Virus record (IMG/VR): IMGVR_UViG_3300002334_000064
Span: 1-64,000 of that record
DNA from: a virus
DNA length: 64,000 nt
Direction: 5' to 3' (one strand)
How positions within the stretch are numbered: the stretch's first letter is position 1; each line of letters opens with the position of its first letter. This document shows, piece by piece, positions 40,677 to 49,492 of this stretch. The notes beneath the pieces are model-generated. The model searched no databases and was not told the DNA's origin. It saw nothing but the letters and a program-made list of their open reading frames with translations. Made by a program: the position numbers and the translations under genes.

Positions 40677-42170
40677 ATGGCAATAGCACCCGGCACATGT
40701 TTAACACGCGGCAACAATTCAGAATTCGCAAGTTTGGATGTAAGCAATTTTGGCCGAAGTATTATCGAATCGCCGAAACAAGTAGAGGTCAAGATTCGAG
40801 AGGTTGAAATTCCGGTGATGCCTTGGCAGGGTGATTTACTTGAGGCCGAAGAAGAAATCGTTGCGGCTGTTGGGGGTATCGGTAGCGGCAAGACTTACGG
40901 CGGCGCGTTGTACACCGTTGATAAGATGGCATTCGAGGCTGATACCGGGACCATCGGCGCAGTACTCGCAAACACCTACGAGCAGTTGAGTCAAGCAACA
41001 CTTCCGAAGCTTTGGGAGGTGTTCGCTACGCTCGGGATGGAATACGGAACCGACTACGTACAGAATGAAGCGCCGCCGAGAAACTGGCGAGGGTTCAAAA
41101 GTCGATTCAAGAAACATCACAACGTTGTCAGTGTTCGATGTTGGGGCCAGTTCATTACACGGTCACTTGAGAAGTACAACGCCATTCGCGGCGTGGAACT
41201 TGGCTGGTTCTGGTGGGATGAAGCACGCGACAGTAAGGAAGAGGCGTTCAAGGTCGTTCTAGGACGCCTCAGATGCCCCAAGGCACACAAGAGAGAGGGA
41301 AGGATAACAACATCGCCCAACGGGTTCGATTGGCTCTATGAGGCGTTTGTAGAGAACGCGGAAGTATTCGGTGAAGGCAAGAGACGCATGATCCACATGC
41401 GCACGCGAGACAATATCTTTCTTGACGAAGAATTCTTTGAACTTCTTGAGAAATCATACGATCCGCTGTTTGCTAAACAGGAACTTGATGGTGAGTTTGT
41501 CGCGCTTACGGAGGGTCGCGTATACCGCAACTTCCAGCGGAAAATACATGTTCGCAAACGCAATTACAATCCAGAGCTTGACCTGTATGTAACCGCTGAC
41601 TGGAACCGTAACCCGATGTTGTGGGAAATTTGCCAGTTGATACCGGCAAACTCTTATGACAACAATGAAGACTTTGAAATCTTACACGTGATTGATGAGA
41701 TTGCGGTGAACGAAGCGGATACACCTAGCGTCTGCGAAGAACTAATAAGACGCTACCCGCCTTCGGAACACAAGGGACAAATGCGGTTTTGTGGTGACCC
41801 ATCAGGACGCAACAAAGACACTCGCGGCAACTACACCGATTACAAACTTGTTCGTGAGAGCCTAGAGGCACAAGGCGCGTGGGCCGGTAGATTCGTGAGG
41901 ATGTGGAAGGCCGCACAACCGCCACAAATGAAACGCGTGGCTTCTATCAATGCTATACTTCTCAACACCCGTAAACAGGTGCGTCTTTACATTGATCCGA
42001 AATGTAAAGAATTGCATCGTGACTTTGAACGATGCGTGTGGAAGCCGGGTACGAAATTGATGGACAAAGATACCGATCGATCACGTACGCACGCCTCAGA
42101 CGCGCTATCGTACTTGACACTCGTAATGTTCCCGCCTTTGACTAGCGGTAGCGGAACAATCACCATATGA
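40677..42170 (+). CDS. terL: Terminase large subunit
   Basis: A 497-residue packaging ATPase-nuclease. ATPase: Walker A GGIGSGKT (residues about 67-74) and Walker B/catalytic Glu in GWFWWDEA. Nuclease (C-terminal half): Asp in LYVTADWNRNP, RFCGDPSGRNKDTRG, and SRTHASDALSYL, the three acidic clusters of the RNase H-like domain. It pumps DNA into the prohead and cuts it. No ribosome site precedes ATG 40677; a promoter places the mRNA start at that ATG. The next in-frame ATG (40818) would remove 47 residues. Confidence 0.93.
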   Translation: MAIAPGTCLTRGNNSEFASLDVSNFGRSIIESPKQVEVKIREVEIPVMPWQGDLLEAEEEIVAAVGGIGSGKTYGGALYTVDKMAFEADTGTIGAVLANTYEQLSQATLPKLWEVFATLGMEYGTDYVQNEAPPRNWRGFKSRFKKHHNVVSVRCWGQFITRSLEKYNAIRGVELGWFWWDEARDSKEEAFKVVLGRLRCPKAHKREGRITTSPNGFDWLYEAFVENAEVFGEGKRRMIHMRTRDNIFLDEEFFELLEKSYDPLFAKQELDGEFVALTEGRVYRNFQRKIHVRKRNYNPELDLYVTADWNRNPMLWEICQLIPANSYDNNEDFEILHVIDEIAVNEADTPSVCEELIRRYPPSEHKGQMRFCGDPSGRNKDTRGNYTDYKLVRESLEAQGAWAGRFVRMWKAAQPPQMKRVASINAILLNTRKQVRLYIDPKCKELHRDFERCVWKPGTKLMDKDTDRSRTHASDALSYLTLVMFPPLTSGSGTITI

Positions 42171-42186
42171 ATTGCAAGCCGCAATT
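42170..42186. repeat. Dispersed palindrome copy 12
   Basis: AATTGCAAGCCGCAATT; first A shared with the terminase TGA. Confidence 0.95.
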
Positions 42187-42203
42187 GAACAGGATATAGA
42201 CAA

Positions 42204-43988
42204 ATGGCAAAGATCATTGCAGAGCAGCAGAACGTATCGGAAAATAAAAGTTCCAACCCTAGTTTTGACGCATACTTTATGGAAGGGTTGCTTGACCGTA
42301 AAAGGTTGTTCAACTTTCTTGATGTTTCGTACCGAGGCGGCAAAGCGTACAAAGAAGGTTGTGATGTTTACGGGTTGCCGCTTCTTATTCCGCACGAGTT
42401 GGAACTAAGCGGTTCTGGTGATTCGCCGCAAACTTTGAACGCAATTATTGCCAATACCGGCAATTCGGAAGATAACCGTTTCTTACGTCGTCTACGTACA
42501 TCGTCGTATAAGAACTTCACCAAGCCGATTATTTCTAGGTTCGCGGCATACGTCACCCGTAACGATCCAAAGCGGTATGACACGGACGAGCTTGATCGGA
42601 TCAAGATTAAACCGTTCATTGATGAAATGATTTTGGAGGGGTTGAAGCTTACAGAAGTATGGGTTGGGTACGATACCGTCCAGCTTGACGAATTTGATGA
42701 AGATGGCAGTTTGATCTCTTATACGGAGAACGATATTGCTGTTCTTGATCCAGAACATCAAGGCAGGCCATACCCTGTAATGATCGATGCTAGAAACGTT
42801 GTTGATTTTGATGAGGACGAAAACGGTGTTATTCATCGTGTTGTATTTGAAGAGATTGAAGAATTCAAAGATTCATTCACTGCTAAAAAGTCAAAGGTTA
42901 CAAACTACAAAGAGTGGACAACAACCGGTTGGAAAACTTATCGCAAGGTGAAATCAGGCGATAGTAAAAATTCGTTCAATCAAGAAAAAACTTCAACGAT
43001 CACCAACACGCTAACCGGCTCATCTGTTCGAGTTGAGTTGATTAGTGAGGGTTCGCATTCATTCGAGGAAGTCCCTTTTAGACCGTTCCGGCCAAGGTTC
43101 CCTACCGAAGACCTTGCGGATTTGAACAGGCTTCTGTTCAACATCGAATCACTTGTTGATGAAGAGTTGTTTTCATCGACGTTCACCCAGAAAGTGATTA
43201 CAGGCGCGAGCGCTGACGAAGTGAAGACGGCTACAACAGGGTCAGGTAATACGCTCGTTATCGAGAACCAAGATGCAACGCTTGATGTTATTGGTTCTAT
43301 CGAGGGTCAAGCTGCAAGTCTCATGGACCGGTGTAGACATATCGTCGAGGATATTTACCGTCTAACAGCTATGGATAGCGGGCAAAAGAATGTTGCTGAA
43401 GCGGCAGAGAAAAAGAAACGAGACTTGGAAGCGCTTTACACCTTGCTAATTCAGGTGGCCAAAGACGCGGAGATTGTAGAGAACGAATTGCTTATCGGCA
43501 TGGGTATCATCGAAGCGGGTGATACAAATCAGCTTTCTGTTTATGATCGCAAGTTTGATATTGCAAGTATCGCCGAAATGCTTGAAGAGCTTGAAAGTTT
43601 AGGACGTATGCCGTTCGTACCCGGATCGTTTAAACGTATGAAGGCGTTGCAGATTATGCGGAGGCTCGATACCCATAACGAGTTTAAAGACTACAAAACT
43701 TCGGAAGACATGATTGACACTACAACCGAAATGGTGGAAGCCATTGAAGTACTGCTACGTATGGGCATAGTTACCCCGGAAGCTATCGCAACAGCGCTAG
43801 GTTTGCCGACTACGCCTGAAATCATCAAGATGATTCAAGAGAAGATGAGCAGTCACCGCGAAGCCGATGATGTGTTTGGTGATGATGAAGCCGCGCAAGA
43901 GTTTGAGGATGATAAAAATGGCAAAGAAGATAGTGTTATCGAAGATGAAGGGTTTGAATCTAAAGGAAATCAAAGCGAAGATAAGTGA
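42204..43988 (+). CDS. Portal protein
   Basis: A 594-residue protein placed between terminase and the Mu F-like head gene. Its size, the acidic central part, FRPRFPTEDLADLNRLLFNIES and the long helical, Glu-rich C-terminus fit SPP1-type portals, which form the dodecameric ring through which DNA passes. No short diagnostic motif exists, so the call rests on length and synteny. A palindrome copy lies in the 33-nt gap before it. Confidence 0.8.
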   Translation: MAKIIAEQQNVSENKSSNPSFDAYFMEGLLDRKRLFNFLDVSYRGGKAYKEGCDVYGLPLLIPHELELSGSGDSPQTLNAIIANTGNSEDNRFLRRLRTSSYKNFTKPIISRFAAYVTRNDPKRYDTDELDRIKIKPFIDEMILEGLKLTEVWVGYDTVQLDEFDEDGSLISYTENDIAVLDPEHQGRPYPVMIDARNVVDFDEDENGVIHRVVFEEIEEFKDSFTAKKSKVTNYKEWTTTGWKTYRKVKSGDSKNSFNQEKTSTITNTLTGSSVRVELISEGSHSFEEVPFRPFRPRFPTEDLADLNRLLFNIESLVDEELFSSTFTQKVITGASADEVKTATTGSGNTLVIENQDATLDVIGSIEGQAASLMDRCRHIVEDIYRLTAMDSGQKNVAEAAEKKKRDLEALYTLLIQVAKDAEIVENELLIGMGIIEAGDTNQLSVYDRKFDIASIAEMLEELESLGRMPFVPGSFKRMKALQIMRRLDTHNEFKDYKTSEDMIDTTTEMVEAIEVLLRMGIVTPEAIATALGLPTTPEIIKMIQEKMSSHREADDVFGDDEAAQEFEDDKNGKEDSVIEDEGFESKGNQSEDK

Positions 43989-44229
43989 TGTGATCGGATC
44001 GAGATCGAAAGAAGACGAGCCGGAAATTCATCCGGTAGAAATACGTGGCGACGATCCGAGAAACAACAACAACCCGTATGTAATCATGGCGAAGATGAAA
44101 AAGATCATGGACGCAAACCCGCGAGGGTTAAAGACGGGATCGCTTGAGGCGTTGAAGTTTGACCGGTTGAAAATTCGTTTAGAAAAAATACAGAATGCCG
44201 AACAAATCAAAGAAGTTGACACTTCGTGA
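43918..44229 (+). CDS. Small basic protein between portal and head gene
   Basis: A 103-residue protein. ATG 43918 has GAGGATG upstream and overlaps the portal end by 71 nt. Highly charged, probably helical (KMKKIMDANPRG). Unknown. Confidence 0.5.
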   Translation: MAKKIVLSKMKGLNLKEIKAKISDVIGSRSKEDEPEIHPVEIRGDDPRNNNNPYVIMAKMKKIMDANPRGLKTGSLEALKFDRLKIRLEKIQNAEQIKEVDTS

Positions 44230-45328
44230 AGAGATACTTGATAACCGCGCAAGGCTCATCAAGCACGAAAAAGAAATTGTTGCTGCTGCTGATTTGTTCT
44301 TTGTTGGTCTTGAACGTGAGTGGAAAAAAGAAATCAATCGAACGATTCGTACGGCTTCTCCGAATCGAAGTGTTTCGGCAACACAAGAGGCATTGCTAAG
44401 ACGTAAAGTAATGATATTGCGAAGAGTGAACGCGATAACAGACAAAAAGGTTGCTGAAGTTCAGAAGTGGCTCGGTACGAGGGTTCAGCAGATCGGACTA
44501 AGGGAATCGGTAAGGGTTCAATCGATCCTTGACACTCAGATATCTCGCAGTCTCGTTACGACAGGGCGAACCGTACCGAATGCGGGGTTTACAAACGTCA
44601 AGTTTCAAGGGATTGGCAGGGGTTCGATACAGTCTGCTCTAGGTTCTGATCTTGTTGGGCACAAACAACTGAAGTCGTTCGAGCACATAAGCAAGACTGT
44701 AAAAGAGAAGATGAAGAAAGAGCTTGCGCAGACCATCGCAGACGGCAAAGGGCCGGACGATCTAATCAAGAAATGGACGCGGGGATCAGGATCGGCACAT
44801 CGCAAGTTTAAGAACGATGTACGGGCACTTGCTAGAACTTCCCTACATGCCGCTTCAAACGCCGCACACGAGGCCGTATACCGTCAGAACGCAGTGCTAA
44901 TACCACGTGTCAGATGGGAAGCTACATTTGACAGCGTAACTTGCATGGTGTGCGGGGGATATCACGGCACAGAGTACGCGGTCAACAACGCACCCGCGAT
45001 ACCCGCACATCTAAATTGTCGATGTATCTTGATTCCGATATTCGGTGACCCGTTGCTGAACAGTGATTTGAACAGCCTTGAAGCGTACGTTGATAAAGGC
45101 GTGACGAGATACCGACAAGCCGATAGATCGTTTGATAACTGGTTGCGTGTAAGGGCGACCGAAGCACAGAAGAACGACTTCTTTCAAAGTAAATTTAAAC
45201 GAGCGGCATGGCAGGATAAAAAAGTAAAACTTGAACAGATGGTGACACCTACGAACCATGTACTGACAGATGGTCAGATATCAAGATTGATTACCGATAG
45301 CAATTGGTTAAAAGCACACCCCATTTGA
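44195..45328 (+). CDS. Mu F/SPP1 gp7-like head morphogenesis protein
   Basis: A 377-residue protein with the family's conserved core around residues 205-290: ARTSLHAASNAAHEAVYRQ, WEATFDSVTCMVCGGYHG, and PAHLNCRC with its Cys and His residues. Such minor capsid proteins bind the portal and may enter the host with DNA. It overlaps the previous gene by 35 nt, and its TGA shares an A with a palindrome copy. Confidence 0.85.
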   Translation: MPNKSKKLTLREEILDNRARLIKHEKEIVAAADLFFVGLEREWKKEINRTIRTASPNRSVSATQEALLRRKVMILRRVNAITDKKVAEVQKWLGTRVQQIGLRESVRVQSILDTQISRSLVTTGRTVPNAGFTNVKFQGIGRGSIQSALGSDLVGHKQLKSFEHISKTVKEKMKKELAQTIADGKGPDDLIKKWTRGSGSAHRKFKNDVRALARTSLHAASNAAHEAVYRQNAVLIPRVRWEATFDSVTCMVCGGYHGTEYAVNNAPAIPAHLNCRCILIPIFGDPLLNSDLNSLEAYVDKGVTRYRQADRSFDNWLRVRATEAQKNDFFQSKFKRAAWQDKKVKLEQMVTPTNHVLTDGQISRLITDSNWLKAHPI

Positions 45329-45344
45329 ATTGCGGCTCGCAATT
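45328..45344. repeat. Dispersed palindrome copy 13
   Basis: AATTGCGGCTCGCAATT; first A shared with the TGA of the Mu F-like gene. Confidence 0.95.
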
Positions 45345-45359
45345 CAGGAGATAAATACA

Positions 45360-45890
45360 ATGGCTTTGAATACAGATATAGCGGGAACGGCTACCGACTC
45401 ATACGTAACGCTTGCCGAATTCTCAACGATTGGTGCAACGCTCGTTGAGCTTGTGCAATACGGTATCGACCAAGCCGATCTAACGGCATTTGAGGCCGCT
45501 TCTGTTGCCACACAAGAAGAAGTTGCAAGGCTTTCAGCAAATAACATCGATACAGCCGCATACGACGGTGTGAAATTCACGGACGCACAAATAAGAGAGT
45601 GGCCGAGAACAAGAACACGTAGACCCGATTTGCGCGAGGGGACTATTGTACCGCGTGAGGTTCTTCTGGCACAGGTCGCAGATGGGCTGAAGGCGTTTGC
45701 ATTGAAGAGTGACAACCAAGAAGCACTTGATAGTAACATCGCTTCGTTCTCGCTTGCCGAACAATCCGTTTCGTTCAACACTAAAAACGCTTTTAAGAAT
45801 GCGAATATTCACAATTCGGCAAAGAACATTTTAGAGAAGGGTAATTTGCTTCGCGGCGGTGTTTCTTCCGTGCGAATGCGTAGAGGTTGA
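45360..45890 (+). CDS. Head-tail connector/head completion protein (DnaT-like family)
   Basis: A 176-residue protein. The start (TDSYVTLAEFSTIG) and the segment FTDAQIREWPRTRTRRPD resemble the DnaT-like phage head-completion family. AGGAG lies upstream of ATG 45360. Position between the Mu F-like gene and scaffold is consistent with a neck protein. Confidence 0.6.
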   Translation: MALNTDIAGTATDSYVTLAEFSTIGATLVELVQYGIDQADLTAFEAASVATQEEVARLSANNIDTAAYDGVKFTDAQIREWPRTRTRRPDLREGTIVPREVLLAQVADGLKAFALKSDNQEALDSNIASFSLAEQSVSFNTKNAFKNANIHNSAKNILEKGNLLRGGVSSVRMRRG

Positions 45891-45922
45891 ACTGATATAG
45901 GAATTGTTTTGTTGTTTATTGT

Positions 45923-45951
45923 TTGACATTCCTAAATTGCTTCCGTATTCT
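45923..45951 (+). promoter_or_regulatory. Strong promoter for the capsid genes
   Basis: TTGACA (45923-45928), 17 nt, TATTCT (45946-45951), then AC-ACGTGT at the start region. It drives the scaffold and capsid genes. Confidence 0.82.
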
Positions 45952-45957
45952 ACACGT

Positions 45958-46130
45958 GTCGTCTTACTCGAAAGAGTTGGGCGATAATTCCAAAGTTGGC
46001 GGTCTTGTTATAGATCGCACTATGAGTGATTCAAAGTTGCTCAGATGAAGAGAACGGAAGTGCATACCCGTTTTCCGCGTTGACTGCGAAAGGTCAGAAA
46101 AAAACACTCCCGACCATAGGAGGTAATCCC
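45958..46130 (+). promoter_or_regulatory. Long structured leader of the scaffold gene
   Basis: A 173-nt leader. It has a GAAA-loop hairpin ACTC/GAGT at 45966-45977 and a GGTC/GACC pairing just before the perfect AGGAGGT ribosome site. The frame of the scaffold gene is open here, but its best start is 46131. Confidence 0.45.
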
Positions 46131-47033
46131 ATGTTGATTACTGCTAATTCAATCGTTCGTAATTGTGGCGTCGGTCCTACATTTGATGCGGGTTCACCTG
46201 ATCCGTTTCGCCCATTTGGTGCTTGTCACTTCTCGGGCGATCGCTTTGGCGGTCCTTTGTTTGTACCGGATGCTGATGAAGGCAGTGGTTCAGAAGAAGA
46301 AACTGTTGAAGAGACTGTTGTAGAAGAAGGCGAAGAAGTCGTAGAAGCAACAATTCCAAAAAGGCAGTACGACAGTGTTATGAAGGAAACGAGACAGCGG
46401 AAGAGAACCATTGCTGAACGAGACGTTGAGATCGTAAGACTTACAGGTCTCGTTCCGAACGAAGATGAGCTTGCGGAGTTTCGTGACTTCCAATCGAATA
46501 AAGAAAACGAAGAAGTTGAAAAGAAAAAGAGTGCGGGTCGTTTTGAAGAATTGCTTTCGACTGCGAACAAGAAGCACGCAGCAGAAATTGGTGCTCTTGA
46601 CAAGACGGTTGCGGGTCTTACGGCTCGGCTTGGCGCAACAACTGTTCGTAGTGCTCTTGCGTCAGTTATCCCGCAATACACAGGCGCACCGGTTGCCGAT
46701 GTGATTGCAATGATTGGTGACGGTGTTTCGTTTGATGCTGAAGAAGACGCAATCGTCTTGAAAGGCCCGGACGGTGAATGGCCGTTGAACGATAGCGGCA
46801 AAACCCAAAGCCTTGAAGAATTTGTTGAAAAGTTCATTGCAGGTAAGTCGTACCTAGTCAAAGTCGAGCCGCTTGGTGGTTCTGGCGGGAAAAACCAAAG
46901 AGTATCGGGTAAGACAGGTGCGAGATTGACAGGGGCACAGATCAACGCTCTACCGTTGGATGAAAAAAGATCAGTGCTGAAGTCGATTCGTGAAGGCAAC
47001 GAGAATGCAATCGAAGCCTTCAAGCGTAACTAA
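46131..47033 (+). CDS. Capsid scaffold protein
   Basis: A 300-residue, Glu- and Lys-rich protein with a central coiled-coil (KETRQRKRTIAERDVEIVRL; FRDFQSNKENEEVEKKK) and a basic C-terminus. This is the usual build of scaffolds encoded just before the capsid gene. AGGAGGT 6 nt before ATG 46131 fixes the start. It would guide prohead assembly and then leave or be cleaved. Confidence 0.75.
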   Translation: MLITANSIVRNCGVGPTFDAGSPDPFRPFGACHFSGDRFGGPLFVPDADEGSGSEEETVEETVVEEGEEVVEATIPKRQYDSVMKETRQRKRTIAERDVEIVRLTGLVPNEDELAEFRDFQSNKENEEVEKKKSAGRFEELLSTANKKHAAEIGALDKTVAGLTARLGATTVRSALASVIPQYTGAPVADVIAMIGDGVSFDAEEDAIVLKGPDGEWPLNDSGKTQSLEEFVEKFIAGKSYLVKVEPLGGSGGKNQRVSGKTGARLTGAQINALPLDEKRSVLKSIREGNENAIEAFKRN

Positions 47034-47140
47034 GAAAACCTTTGAGCCGGAATAGCTTTGTAATTGTTGTGAAGCGGGTTTGAAGGGTAGTAGAAAAAAT
47101 ACCTTGTTGCAAAGCAGGGTTTCAATTTGGAGAATGAAAA

Positions 47141-48061
47141 ATGGCAAATACCCTTACTGCCTATACGCCCGAACTTTGGGCGGAAACCAATGTTCAGATT
47201 CTTCGTGAGAAGATCGTACTTCCGAACCTTGTTCGGCGTGACTTCTCAGCCGATCTTGCTGAGGCTGGCGATACGGTCAACACACGTAGACCTGCGAAGC
47301 TGACAACCAACAACTTCACAAGTGCCGGTCAGGTTACTACTCAGAACCTTACCGCTGCGAACATTCCGGTTACCTTGAACCAACACAAGGAAGTTACTTT
47401 CGAGGTTACCGACCGCGAAGCTTCCCGTTCGTTCAAGAACATCATCGAAGAGTTCATGGACCCGTCTATGCTCGCAATCTCCAACGACGTTGATACGGCG
47501 ATCGCTTCCGAGTACGCCAACTTCGACGTTTCCGCAACGGTTGCATCGGCTGCCGGTTGGGATGCTGCTATTCGAGCCGCTCGCACCACGCTGAACAACC
47601 AGCTTGTTCCTGAAGATGGCCGCTCGCTCGTGCTTAGCAATGACGACGAAGGTTCGCTTCTTGCCGATGACAAATTTGTCAAAGTCAACGAGTCCGGCGA
47701 TGGCGGGCAGGCTTTGCGTAACGGTATGGTTGGTCGCCTGTACGGTTTCGATATCTTCCGTGCAACGAACATTCAATCTGTTGGTTCGCCAGTGCTTCGT
47801 AAGAACATGGCGATTCACAAGAACGCAATTGCAATGGTTATCCGTCCGATGGCTACTGCTGACAGTTCCACACCCGGCGTTAATCAGGCGATTGGTTCTG
47901 ACGACGAAGCCAGTCTTGCCGTTCGTATGACTATGAGTTACCAGCACCTCTACTTGAAGACACTGGTAACCTTTGACATTCTTTACGGCATCAAAACGCT
48001 GGAAGATGTTTCGGGTATCACTCAGGTCGATTCGGCTATGGTTCTTAACGCCGGTTTCTAA
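47141..48061 (+). CDS. Major capsid protein
   Basis: A 306-residue protein of the P22 coat/HK97-fold type by order and content: MANTLTAYTPELWAETNVQILREKIVLPNLVRR opens the chain in segments typical of these proteins, then KEVTFEVTDREASRSF and GMVGRLYGFDIFRATN. TTGGAG lies upstream. A strong terminator follows, as expected for the most expressed gene. Confidence 0.85.
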   Translation: MANTLTAYTPELWAETNVQILREKIVLPNLVRRDFSADLAEAGDTVNTRRPAKLTTNNFTSAGQVTTQNLTAANIPVTLNQHKEVTFEVTDREASRSFKNIIEEFMDPSMLAISNDVDTAIASEYANFDVSATVASAAGWDAAIRAARTTLNNQLVPEDGRSLVLSNDDEGSLLADDKFVKVNESGDGGQALRNGMVGRLYGFDIFRATNIQSVGSPVLRKNMAIHKNAIAMVIRPMATADSSTPGVNQAIGSDDEASLAVRMTMSYQHLYLKTLVTFDILYGIKTLEDVSGITQVDSAMVLNAGF

Positions 48062-48090
48062 ACCGATGATTTGAATCTACAAGCAACACT

Positions 48091-48113
48091 AAACCCCCTA
48101 GCGGGGGTTTTTT
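48091..48113 (+). terminator. Strong terminator after the capsid gene
   Basis: AAACCCCC (48091-48098), loop TAGC, GGGGGTTT (48103-48110), followed by T residues. Confidence 0.93.
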
Positions 48114-48140
48114 AGTTTTCAAAGTTGATGTTTGGATCAC

Positions 48141-48157
48141 AATTGCGAGCCGCAATT
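48141..48157. repeat. Dispersed palindrome copy 14
   Basis: AATTGCGAGCCGCAATT between the capsid terminator and the methyltransferase gene. Confidence 0.95.
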
Positions 48158-48171
48158 CAATGAGGTTAAAA

Positions 48172-48819
48172 ATGGAACCATCAAGATACGAAGAGATTTA
48201 CGAACCGGCTTATCGGGGCGGGTATCACCGCGACGGGAGTTACACACACTCAAAGCCTCTTCTAACGCGCGTGCTTGAAATGTATCCAAACACCAAGTCA
48301 GCTATTGATTTCGGGGCGTCTAACGGTGCCGCTATCCGATGGTTGCAAAGTCGGAACGTGATAGCGACGGGGATTGAGATATCAAGCACCGCTGTTGCGA
48401 TTGCCGCGAATCACAGAACAATGATTGCGAACGGTTCGATATGTGAACCAAACGACTTCAAAACGAATGTTGTTGAACTGGCATACTCGACGGATGTAAT
48501 GGAGCACTTATCCGTTGAAGATATTGACAAGTGCATATCTGAACAGGTGCGGGTTTCAAATCATCTAGTTGCGGCGAAGATTGCCACAAAGAAGGCTCGC
48601 GTACTTCAGCCGTTCCGGCATATGGGGGCCGGGTTCAATCCTCATTTGACAGTTCAATCAATACGCTGGTGGTGGGCAAAGTATATGCAACAAGGACTTG
48701 AATTGATTTGGACGGATGGTAATGACAGTGCGATATTCCGCAAGATCGACAGACCACAACCTTCTGAACTGATTACGAACGTTTCTGAGAGCCTAGATAC
48801 ATCCTTGGAGGTGTCGTAG
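48172..48819 (+). CDS. SAM-dependent methyltransferase
   Basis: A 215-residue class I methyltransferase: SAM motif AIDFGASNGAAIRWL, acidic strand end ATGIEIS, and STDVMEHL (post-motif region). It has no DPPY, so it is not a DNA N-methylase; small-molecule, sugar or protein targets are likely. It is inserted between capsid and neck genes beside a DUF115-like gene, suggesting glycan modification. ATG 48172 has GAGG upstream. Confidence 0.75.
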   Translation: MEPSRYEEIYEPAYRGGYHRDGSYTHSKPLLTRVLEMYPNTKSAIDFGASNGAAIRWLQSRNVIATGIEISSTAVAIAANHRTMIANGSICEPNDFKTNVVELAYSTDVMEHLSVEDIDKCISEQVRVSNHLVAAKIATKKARVLQPFRHMGAGFNPHLTVQSIRWWWAKYMQQGLELIWTDGNDSAIFRKIDRPQPSELITNVSESLDTSLEVS

Positions 48820-48823
48820 GTCT

Positions 48824-49486
48824 ATGACACACACGTACGACCATAAAGATCAGGTTGCTCTTATAGTGGCTTCAGGGCCGTCGTCGGGAATGATTACGCA
48901 ACAGTACCTTGAGAAGTTCCGAGAGCACTATAAGGAACAAGGTACGGTCATCATCGGAACAAACAACGTGTGGAACGTTGCGAGCGGGTCGCCATTGTTT
49001 GCGGATTACGGGGTGATCCTTGACCGCGACTTCTTGGCAAAGAACCAAGGGCCGATGAATACTTACCGTAAACTCAATCCGGCGTTCATTCCGGTGTTGG
49101 GATTCAAACCGCGCAACGATGTTTTAGGCAAGTGGCACCAAATAAACATCCTCACGGATCGAACGGCAGAGTTTGAACCGGCGTATGAATTCGGGCAGTA
49201 TTTCCACGGGTTATCTTCCGGTGTTGCTGCTATACAATTCGCGCTACATTGCGGGGTTTCAAAGATACTTTTGATTGGGCATGATCTTTGTTGTCACGAA
49301 GGAAAGACACACGGAAACGGCAAGAGAAATAATATCGAGTTAGATAAGAATTACCCGCAAGGCCGTGATATGATGATTGGGTACATGTGGGTGTACGAAC
49401 AGGCAAAGAGTCTAGGTGTAGACGTTCTGAATCTTTCACCTATTTCTGAATTAAACTTTATCCCAAAACCAGTAAACGCGGAGTAG
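48824..49486 (+). CDS. DUF115/MptE-like Rossmann protein, glycan-related
   Basis: A 220-residue protein opening with VALIVASGPSSGM, then GTVIIGTNNVW, and GLSSGVAAIQFALHCGVSKILLIGHDLCC with a nearby His cluster. The GPS start and the G-x-x-S-G-x-x-A ... LIGxD pattern fit the DUF115 group, which includes flagellin-glycosylation accessory proteins. Likely a sugar-transfer role in concert with the methyltransferase before it. Confidence 0.6.
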   Translation: MTHTYDHKDQVALIVASGPSSGMITQQYLEKFREHYKEQGTVIIGTNNVWNVASGSPLFADYGVILDRDFLAKNQGPMNTYRKLNPAFIPVLGFKPRNDVLGKWHQINILTDRTAEFEPAYEFGQYFHGLSSGVAAIQFALHCGVSKILLIGHDLCCHEGKTHGNGKRNNIELDKNYPQGRDMMIGYMWVYEQAKSLGVDVLNLSPISELNFIPKPVNAE

Positions 49487-49492
49487 TTGGAA

